From the NCBI GenBank assembly GCA_039613835.1, contig CP154827.1, forward strand, positions 900,501-964,500: 64,000 nucleotides of DNA. The letters are read 5' to 3'. Shown in pieces: positions 30,314-38,479 of the stretch (positions are counted from its first letter, which is position 1; every line of letters begins with the position of its first letter). The notes under the pieces were generated by a model. The model did not search any database, was not told the origin of the DNA, and worked only from the letters and a program-made list of their open reading frames with translations. A program made the position numbers and the translations under genes. This DNA is from Acetobacteraceae bacterium. Lineage in GTDB: Bacteria; Pseudomonadota; Alphaproteobacteria; Acetobacterales; Acetobacteraceae.

Positions 30314-31275
30314 GCACGCCGCGCCATATCGCCATTATCGGGGCAGGTGCCTGGGGGATCGCCCTCGCACAGAATTTCGCCCGCGCGGGCCATAACGTCA
30401 CACTTTGGAGCCGAAGCCCCGTTGACGCCACCACGCGCAAACTTCCACGGCTGCCGCATGTCGCGCTTCTGCCCACCGTACATGTCACGAACCTGATGCC
30501 GAAAGGCGCCGATGACACGCTTTTCGCTACCCCCACCCATGCATTACGCGACATCGCCGCCGCTTCAATGGGTGACGGCCCGGTTATCGCATGTTGTAAG
30601 GGTCTGGAACGTGACAGTTATGCCTTCCCCGCCGACATCTTGCGCGCCACCTGTCCGGGGCGCGATGTCGCCGTGCTGTCCGGGCCCAATTTTGCCGGTG
30701 AGATCGCCACAGGTCTGCCTGCGGCCGCCACATTGGCCGCGTCGCGTTTGTCGTCGGCAGAGGAGATCGCCTCCCGACTGGCGACACCGCGCTTTCGCCT
30801 CTACGCCTCCAATGATTTGACGGGTGTGCAATTGGCCGGTGCGGCCAAAAATGTGATCGCCATTGCGGCCGGTATCGCCATCGGGGCGCAATTGGGGGAA
30901 AATGCACGTGCCGCCCTGATGACGCGCGGCCTGGCGGAGATGCACCGCCTCAATCGTGCTCTTGGCGGGCAGGCGAAAACCCTCTCCGGCCTGAGCGGCA
31001 TGGGAGACCTCATCCTGACCTGCACTGGCCCCTCATCCCGTAATTTCCGGTTCGGCCTGGCGTTGGGACAAAATGCGGATGTGCGCGCCCTTGCCATGGA
31101 TGAGACGCACGGCATTGTCGAAGGCTGTCGCACCGCCCCGGTCCTCCTCAAACTGGCCCGCCGCCATGCCATCGACATGCCCCTCGTTGAAACTGTGTCA
31201 AAACTGATCGCGAGCGATATGTCTGTCGCGGTGGCAAAGGCAGCCCTTATGTCCCGCCCCCTCGCGACGGAATGA
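30310..31275 (+). CDS. gpsA: NAD(P)-dependent glycerol-3-phosphate dehydrogenase
   Basis: Reduces dihydroxyacetone phosphate to sn-glycerol-3-phosphate for phospholipid synthesis. The 321-residue product has the Rossmann motif IIGAGAWGIALAQNFA at the start, catalytic Lys in the AGAAKNVIAIAAG block, and the GLSGMGDLILTCTG motif. It is intact, in contrast to the glycerol-uptake genes at 59-63 kb, so biosynthetic glycerol-3-phosphate should depend on this gene. The last 29 bases overlap the restored end of the convergent sugar dehydrogenase pseudogene. Confidence 0.96.
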   Translation: MSTPRHIAIIGAGAWGIALAQNFARAGHNVTLWSRSPVDATTRKLPRLPHVALLPTVHVTNLMPKGADDTLFATPTHALRDIAAASMGDGPVIACCKGLERDSYAFPADILRATCPGRDVAVLSGPNFAGEIATGLPAAATLAASRLSSAEEIASRLATPRFRLYASNDLTGVQLAGAAKNVIAIAAGIAIGAQLGENARAALMTRGLAEMHRLNRALGGQAKTLSGLSGMGDLILTCTGPSSRNFRFGLALGQNADVRALAMDETHGIVEGCRTAPVLLKLARRHAIDMPLVETVSKLIASDMSVAVAKAALMSRPLATE

Positions 31276-32107
31276 TCCAATCCGGAGCTTTCATATCCCC
31301 GGCGTGACGCCGTCCCTGCGCGAGACAATCTGTCGCGATGAGGTAAGGGACGGCGACGAAATTCGATGATGCTCGTGTGATGCTACTGGCGAAATCAGCG
31401 TATAAGGCGCGATACTCCGCGTGACATCGGACGCATCGGGCGACGAAATTTCGCCATTGACCGGGATTTTATCAGCGCCCGCTGAAAGGTGAAGCGCGAC
31501 GCGGATCGGTGTCTCCGCGCCTGCCGCAAACGCCATATCTCTTTGCTGGTAGATCAATGGCGCTTTCATAATGGCGTGCAGGAGTGAGGGAGCGTTGACA
31601 CCCGCATCAAAAGTACCGACCCCCCCCGGCTTTCCAAAGCCATCGCGCCCCGGGATGCCATTTGCGATGATCTTCCTGCCAGCAAATCTCAATCTCTCGG
31701 ATGTCGCGATTTTTGAGACGTGTAGTAATGGCGGGAATGCACGGCGCATATCGACTATGCCACCCGGTAAAAAGCGTTACACCGCGATGCACCGCCATTT
31801 GCTTCAGCGCAAAAAGAGCGGAGAGGGAGGAAACAGGCGGCTTCTCCAGCAAAACATGAAGGCGCTTCTCCATCGCCGCTGCCGCCAGAGCATAGCGGGA
31901 CGCTGGCGGAGTGCAAATCGCCACGCAGTCACAATCTCGGTCTGCTTCAAAAAATGCGGGCAGATCCGGGAAACAGGGCAGATCGATATCATCATCCATC
32001 TGCGGATCAACCATGCCGACCAGCTCAAATTCCCGGGATTTTCGCAGCACCGGAACATGCTGGGATTTCGCGATCTGCCCGTAACCAACCAAAACGATCT
32101 TCAACAT
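31247..32107 (-). pseudogene. Gfo/Idh/MocA sugar dehydrogenase (galactose/arabinose 1-dehydrogenase type), frameshifted
   Basis: The N-terminal Rossmann part (MLKIVLVGYGQIAKSQHVPV, VAICTPPASRY, VLLEKPP) and the segment EDHRKWHPGARWLWKAGG resemble D-galactose/L-arabinose 1-dehydrogenases. The frame then breaks in a run of eight G (C on the plus strand, 31620-31627). Removing one G gives GGVGTFDAGVNAPSLL, as expected. A second break near 31417 lacks one G, after which EYRALYADFASS continues to a TAA at 31247. Both lesions are one-base changes in G runs. The gene begins inside the end of the 3-hydroxyacyl-CoA dehydrogenase pseudogene, so the two were co-transcribed. Confidence 0.82.
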
Positions 32108-33201
32108 GCTGCGCCCCTGAGGGCGTTCAACCACCCACCTCGTAAAAGATCAGCTTGCGCCCCTGCCGCAACATGGCAGAATGTCGTGGGGCCATTTTCC
32201 CCTTGAGGCACCTTATCGATCCGGCCGCAATTTTGTGATGCCTCAAGGGGTGACGGGCCGAGCTCCTCCAGTAATTCCAGTAATTTTACGTAGGCTTTGT
32301 TGCGATAAGCAACGAGGGCGGCCTTCTTTTCGGGGCTGTAATCCCCATAAAACCCTTTTGCCGTTTTTGACACCATGGGCGCCCGTCTGCACCATTTCCG
32401 CCAGCAGGTCAGGCATCGCCATGCGGCTGCCATAGGCTTTTTCAACCGTTTTGAAGCAATCCGCATAAACATCCAGCCCCGCCATATTCGCGATGGCAAA
32501 AGGGCCGAAAAATGGCAGGCGGAACCCGAATGTCGTGCGCACGACCGTATCGAATTCGGACGTCGTCGCGACCCCTTCCTGCACGATTTTGTCTGCCTCC
32601 TTCAGCAACGCATATTGCAGGCGGTTCAGCACAAAAGCGGGCCTGTCCGCCACCTCCGCCCCGATGCGGTTCGCACGCTTCAACAGGGTTTTTACAGCGG
32701 AGACGACGTTATCGGCGGTCGCCTCACCACGCACAATCTCCACGCCGGAGATAAACGGTGCCGGATTGCTGAAGTGGATAATCAGGAAACGCTCAGGATG
32801 GTTGACATAGGGCGCCAGCGTGTGCACGGGTAGGGTCGACGTATTGGTGCCCAATATCGCATCGGGACGCGCAGCTCTGCAGATGCGCTGGTAAACCGCC
32901 TGCTTGATGGAAGGGGCTTCCGGCACGGCCTCCTCAATCAGGTCCCGATCTTCTACCGCGACCTCGATGGACTCCGCCATGCGCAGATTCTCCCTGACCA
33001 GCACCGCGTAGCCCGCTTGCTTCAGACCCTCCGCCTCAAAACGTGCGGCTTCTTCAAGGAGACGCTGGTAATTCCGGCGTGTTGACGCGGGGTCGATATC
33101 GGCGATTGTCACGTCCAGACCAGACGCGGCGAGGGATTGCGCGATGCCGCCCCCATATATCCGGCACCCGCCACGGCGACCGTATTCAGCTCTTCCGTCA
33201 T
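32101..33201 (-). pseudogene. 3-hydroxyacyl-CoA dehydrogenase family protein, two frameshifts
   Basis: The restored protein starts MTEELNTVAVAGAGYMG at 33201 (GGGG ribosome site upstream). A missing G in the following G-run breaks the NAD-binding motif, which resumes in the next frame as GGGIAQSLAASGLDV. The middle of the gene, with GTNTSTLPV, HFSNPAPFI and RPAFVLNRL, matches the NAD-binding and C-terminal dimerisation domains. Near 32365 an extra A in AAAA shifts the frame away from GKGFYGDYSPEKKAAL. The substrate class (3-hydroxybutyryl-CoA, other hydroxyacyl-CoA or gulonate) is not decidable. The end overlaps the sugar dehydrogenase start. Confidence 0.82.
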
Positions 33202-33522
33202 CGTGAAACCCCGCATGAATATGTATGTCAATTGGATCTTTAAAATTTACTTTATAGATATTTTCCATCCAATAATAAAACCTGAAGCATATTTCAGTAT
33301 TTTGAATTGCGCGGCACTCAAGATGTGCTGGCCAGAGGTCACGTCCCCTACTCCCATTGAAGGTGTGTAGACGTCGATGCGCGGGTCAGACGTCTCATCG
33401 TCGCACGGTTACAGGTGTTGATGCCGCATCGCGTTAATCACAGCCGGCTAAGCTTCGCTCCCTCATTGAGGGTCCGGTCGATTAACCGTATAACTTAATT
33501 TGTCTCTTTCGCGGAGCACCTG
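33202..33522. other. Non-coding divergent promoter region before gpx
   Basis: About 320 bases between two divergent genes. The left 110 bases are AT-rich and may be the promoter of the broken dehydrogenase pair. A small CCCTCATTGAGGG hairpin lies near 33461. Nothing else was recognised. Confidence 0.35.
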
Positions 33523-34017
33523 ATGACGACGACCCTTGACGACTTTTACCGACTTGAACTTAAGGCCCTTGACGAGAAGACCCCCATCTCATTCAGTGCC
33601 TTTAGGGGGAAGGTGGCCTTGGTTGCCAATACCGCCTCCAAATGTAAATTCACGACTCAATATGAGGATCTGCAACATCTCTGGACGCTTTACCGCACCT
33701 CCGGGCTGGTTGTTGTGGGCGTGCCATGTAATGATTTCGGCCAGCAGGAGCCGGATGATGCGGCAACCATCAAAGAGTCATGCGCCGTCAATTACGGCGT
33801 CAGCTTTCCGATGACACAAAAAACCACGATCAAGGGCCCGGAAATTTCACCCCTGTTCCAATGGTTGCAGCATGAAGGCGGCTGCCTGAGCAAACCGCGC
33901 TGGAATTTTTACAAATATATAGGGCGGGACGGACATCTCGCCGCGTGGTTTTCCTCCATCACGCGCCCCAGCTCACGTCGTTTCAGGGAGCGTGTGCGAC
34001 ACTGCCTCGACAATTGA
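33523..34017 (+). CDS. Glutathione peroxidase family protein (Cys type)
   Basis: A thiol peroxidase of 164 residues without a signal peptide. The peroxidatic Cys is in NTASKCKFTTQY (about residue 41; Cys, not selenocysteine). The GVPCNDFGQQEP block supplies a second conserved Cys and the catalytic Gln, and the RWNFYKY block the Trp and Asn. Proteins of this kind in bacteria often use thioredoxin rather than glutathione. It stands alone between a divergent pseudogene and murJ. Confidence 0.92.
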   Translation: MTTTLDDFYRLELKALDEKTPISFSAFRGKVALVANTASKCKFTTQYEDLQHLWTLYRTSGLVVVGVPCNDFGQQEPDDAATIKESCAVNYGVSFPMTQKTTIKGPEISPLFQWLQHEGGCLSKPRWNFYKYIGRDGHLAAWFSSITRPSSRRFRERVRHCLDN

Positions 34018-34097
34018 TCTCTTTCAGGCATAATCGCGCACGTTAAACCGTGTGCCGTTAAGGACTCTTCCCGTCCGAAGCCTGTAACAGAGACGCC

Positions 34098-35654
34098 ATG
34101 CTCAGAAATTTTCTCACCGTCGGTGGATGGACGCTGGTCTCCCGCGTCCTCGGGCTTGTGCGGGATCAACTCCTGGCCGCTCTGCTGGGCGCGAGCATCG
34201 CCCAAGATACTTTTCAGATTGCCTTCCGTCTGCCCAATATGTTTCGCCGTCTCTTCGGTGAGGGCGCCTTCAACGCGGCTTTCGTCCCGCTTTTTACCGA
34301 GAAGATGACGTTACACGGCGCGTCAGCCGCACGCCGTTTCGCCTCGAATACCATGAGCTGGCTGGCGATCTGGCTAGCCGGGATCACCATCCTGGGTGAA
34401 ATCTTCATGCCCTGGGTGATCTCATTCATCGCACCTGGCTTCGGCGCTGGGTCGACGCGTTTTGATCTGGCGGTCTCGCTCAGCCGCATCACCTTCCCTT
34501 ACCTCCTATTGATCTGCATCGCGGCGCTCCTTGCCGGGGTGCTGAATGGCATGCACCGCTTCGCTCTGGCGGCCGGGGCTTACGTGTCTTTCAATGTCGT
34601 CGGCATCATGGCGATCATCCTCGGGGCGCAAGTCTTTCATATGCCGGCGCAGGCAGCGTCCTGGGGGATCACGCTTTCCGGCATTGTGCAGCTTGGGTTG
34701 CTTTACGGTGCCGCGCGCCGGGCGGACATGAAACTGCGTTTGCAGCGCCCTGTCATGGATGGTGACATGCGAAACGTGCTGCGCCGCCTCGCCCCGGGGC
34801 TTGTCGGCTCAGGGGTGACGCAACTTAACCTGACGATTGACACGATGATTGCGACCCTGCTGCCAACAGGGTCAATTTCCTGGCTGTACTTTGCTGATCG
34901 CATCAACCAGCTTCCCCTCGGCGTGCTAGGTGCGGCGGCTGGCACGACCATTCTGCCGGTTCTGACCCGCCACCACGCATCCGGTGACCGGGAAAGCAGC
35001 CGGGAAACGCTCAACCGCGCCATTGATTACGCGATGCTACTAACCCTGCCCGCGAGTTTCGGGATTATCGCGCTGGCGCCGGAGATCATGTCGGCGCTTT
35101 TCGGTTACGGTCGCTTTACGATGCAGGATGCGTCATTCACCGCGCAATCCCTCCGCGTTTACGCGATCGGGCTGCCCGCCTTCGTGCTTGTCAAAGTCTT
35201 GTCACCCGCTTTTTTTGCGCAGGGTGACACAAAAACACCGGTCCGCATCGGGTTCGGCATTCTCGCGCTGAATCTCGCTCTGAATCTCTCCCTTTATCGC
35301 CCTCTCGCGCATATCGGGCCGCCATTAGCGAGTTCCCTCGCGGCCATGATCAATTTCGGTCTGCTCTGGTGGTTGCTCCATCGACGCGATGCGATGCGAA
35401 TCGCTGCCGTGACCATGCGACGGCTTTTGATCATGCTGGGTTCCGCAATAATCATGGCCGTGCTGATTCGGGTCGCGGCGCTGTATTTTATCCCGGATTT
35501 TATGTTCTGGCGAGGCTGGGCCCGGATTGGCGCCCTGGGCGTCATGATTACCTCCGGCGCGGCGATATATCTTGCCTGCCTTCAGATTTCAGGCGTTGCG
35601 CGCGTGCGTGACCTCGCAGCAGCCCGACGCGGAATGCGAAACCCAGCACCGTGA
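34098..35654 (+). CDS. murJ: Lipid II flippase MurJ
   Basis: Moves the peptidoglycan precursor lipid II across the inner membrane. The 518-residue protein has about 14 membrane helices. The family start MLRNFLTVGGWTLVSRVLGLVRD is present (described here in part, residues 1-23), as are FRLPNMFRRLFGEGAFNAAFVP-type features at about residues 45-65, including the Arg residues needed for transport. Intact and followed by mutS after about 115 bases. Confidence 0.95.
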   Translation: MLRNFLTVGGWTLVSRVLGLVRDQLLAALLGASIAQDTFQIAFRLPNMFRRLFGEGAFNAAFVPLFTEKMTLHGASAARRFASNTMSWLAIWLAGITILGEIFMPWVISFIAPGFGAGSTRFDLAVSLSRITFPYLLLICIAALLAGVLNGMHRFALAAGAYVSFNVVGIMAIILGAQVFHMPAQAASWGITLSGIVQLGLLYGAARRADMKLRLQRPVMDGDMRNVLRRLAPGLVGSGVTQLNLTIDTMIATLLPTGSISWLYFADRINQLPLGVLGAAAGTTILPVLTRHHASGDRESSRETLNRAIDYAMLLTLPASFGIIALAPEIMSALFGYGRFTMQDASFTAQSLRVYAIGLPAFVLVKVLSPAFFAQGDTKTPVRIGFGILALNLALNLSLYRPLAHIGPPLASSLAAMINFGLLWWLLHRRDAMRIAAVTMRRLLIMLGSAIIMAVLIRVAALYFIPDFMFWRGWARIGALGVMITSGAAIYLACLQISGVARVRDLAAARRGMRNPAP

Positions 35655-35769
35655 CATGCGCAGAGGCTTGATAAATACTTACCTCGTGTGAATTTTTTGC
35701 GTATGATCGGGGCCAGGACCGCCAACGGTTCTGACATGCCCCCGCAAGAAAAGCAGCCATCGTCGACTG

Positions 35770-38456
35770 ATGAATCAAAAAACCGGAAAAACGCCCAGCC
35801 CGACCCCTGAAGGCGCGACGCCTGCCATGGCGCAATGGTTTGCCCTCAAAGCACAGGAGCCGGATGCCCTTCTTTTTTTCCGAATGGAGAATTTTTTCGA
35901 ACTGTTTTTCCAGGATGCTGAAATCGCGTCCCTGGCGCTTGATATCAGCCTGACAACACGGGCCGCCATCAGGAGACACTGATCCCGATGTGCGGCGTAC
36001 CCGTCCCTGCCGTAGCCAATTACATCGCCCGGCTGATCCGGCGGGATTTCCGTGTCGCCATCGCAGAACAGATTGACGCGCCGCCTAAAAAAGGTGATCC
36101 GGCGCAGAAAGGCCCCCTTAAACGGGCAATCGTGCGTCTGGCAACACGCGGCACGTTGACAGAGGATAAATTACTGGAGTCAAGCAAGGCCAACATCCTG
36201 TTCTCCCTCGTCCGCCTTAAATCCCACACCGCCTCAGCCCCGATTGGCGCCGCCTGGATCGACGTTTCAACCGGGGAGCTTGAGACCACCATCGTTGATG
36301 TCGTTGAAGTGGGTGAGTTGCTCTCGCGCATTGACCCGGTTGAGATCCTGACCGATCTGCATGATTTCGTGTCGGAACCTTACCGCAGCCATGTCGTGCG
36401 TGACCTGCGCATCCCCGATATCGATATTGCCCGCCTTGCCGTGGCACGTCGCTTCGGCCTGACGCAGATTGGCTCACTCGGTCCCTTTTCGGATGAGGAA
36501 GTTGTCGCCTGCGCAACTGTCCTTGCTTACGTCAAGCGCACATTGGCGGATAATGTACCGCGCGTCTCACGCCCTCTCCGCCTTGATCAATCCTCCGCCC
36601 TTTCCCTCGACCCCGCGACGCGGGCAAGTCTTGAGCTTCTGTCCGCACGTGACGGGACAACAACCCATACTCTATTATCCGCCGTGGACCGCACGCACAC
36701 GGCAGGTGGGAAGCGCCTGCTGGCGCGGTGGATCTCATCGCCCCTGATTGAACCTGGTATCAGCGCCGCGCGGCAGGAAGCATGGAAATGGCTCGCCCGG
36801 ACGCCGAGCTTCCTGGATGCATTGCAGGATGTGTTGAAACACACGCCCGACCTTGCACGCGCGCTGACGCGCCTCTCCTCCCTGCGCCTCGTCCCGCGGG
36901 ATCTCGGTGCAGTCAAGGTGGCACTACTGTCCGCGGATCGCATCATTGCGCTTTTACGACCCGTTTATAGTGATAACACGCCGGAATATATTCGCGGGCT
37001 TTATACCGGCTTTCACCGCCGCGCGGACCCGCTGCTCAACAAGTTTGAAGCCGCCTTAAAGCCAGACCTGCCCGCGCGACTCGAAGATGGCAATATCATC
37101 GCCGCGGATTATGATGCCGAGCTTGATGCGGCCCGCGCGCTTCGGGACGATAGTCGCCAGGCCATCGCGGCATTGCAGGCACAATATGCCGCGCATTATC
37201 AGGTCAGCAGCCTGAAAATTAAATATCACGCGCAGCTCGGCTATGTTGTTGAAACGACAGCGACCCACGCTAACCGCCTGCGAAAAGATAACTCCCTGAT
37301 CTTCCGGCAGGGCACGGCCAATCTGGCCCGTTTCAGCACGGATGAGCTTATATCGCTGGAGTGCGCGATCATTGAAGCCGCAGACCGGGCGCAGGCGCTG
37401 GAAGTCGAGATTTTCACGAAGCTTGCCCATGAAGTGCTCGACCACCCGGCCCTTGTCGGGATGGCGGAGTTATTCTCCCTCGCCGATGTGCTGGCCGGCG
37501 CGACAGAGCTCTCTCAGGAGGGTGTGTGGTACTGCCCGGAAGTCACGGCGGACCGCGCGTTTGAAATCGAAGCCTGCCGCCATCCGGTGGTGGAGGAAGC
37601 GCTGGATGACGGGATGCATTTCATCCCCAATGACTGCGCCTTACCGCCTGAGCATCGCATCATGCTGCTGACCGGGCCGAACATGGCGGGCAAATCGACC
37701 TTTTTAAGGCAGACCGCGCTTGCGGTTATTCTCGCCCAGTCGGGGATGCCGATCCCGGCGCGACGCGCGCGGATTGGTGTCGTGGATCGCCTCTTCTCAC
37801 GGGTCGGGGCCGCTGACGACCTTGCGCGCGGACGCTCCACCTTCATGGTGGAAATGTCAGAGACGGCCGCGATTTTGCACCTTGCAGGGCCGCGTTCCTT
37901 CGTCGTGGTGGATGAAATCGGGCGGGGCACGTCCACGCTGGATGGTCTCGCCATTACGTGGGCCACTTTGGAGGCGCTGCATTCACAACTCGGCGCACAC
38001 ACGATTTTTGCGACACATTTCCATGAACTGGGCCGCCTGACGGACTCGATGCCGCACCTCACCCCTTATACGATGATCATCAAGGAGTGGAAGGGCACGA
38101 TTATTTTCCAGCACGAAGTGCGCAAGGGTGCCGCGCGTAAAAGCTGGGGCGTCCATGTGGCCCGCCTCGTCGGTGTGCCGGAATTTGTCGTCAACCGCGC
38201 GACGCGTCTGCTGGCCGCGCTGGAGGCACAGCAACCGGGCATTGCGGCGCTTTTTCCCCTTTTTGAACCGACAGCACCGTCCGAGAGTGACGACACGCCG
38301 ATAGCGGATAACGCAGGGCAGACGGAAACTTTGGAGGCGGATGCCACTTCAATTCATAAGGTCATCCGCAAGCTGGAAGCGCTGGACCCTGACAGCCTCC
38401 CCCCGCGGGACGCGTTGGCGGCGCTGTATGAGCTTCAACGCCTCGCGCGAGAATAA
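35770..38456 (+). pseudogene. mutS: DNA mismatch repair protein MutS, frameshifted
   Basis: Recognises mismatches and small loops. A first frame (35770-35982) encodes 70 residues, including the mismatch-reading Phe-x-Glu motif in ENFFELFF. The flanking bases give RMENFF where RMGDFY is usual. The frame then ends after [11 protein letters not shown]. Adding one G to the GGG at 35960-35962 joins it to [15 protein letters not shown] and the rest, which is open for 822 codons from an ATG at 35988. That part has connector, lever and clamp domains, Walker A TGPNMAGKSTFLRQ, Walker B VDEIGRGTSTLDG and the C-terminal helices. Reinitiation at 35988 could make a MutS lacking domain I, which would not detect mismatches. 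glnD follows after 23 bases. Confidence 0.88.
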
Positions 38457-38479
38457 GGGCACGCACGACGCGACGCATC

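Noticed and set aside
35940..36000. Programmed ribosomal frameshifting to make full-length MutS
   Set aside because: The site (CGGGCCGCC) has no slippery heptamer or A-rich run and no evident downstream stimulator; a simple one-G loss explains it better.
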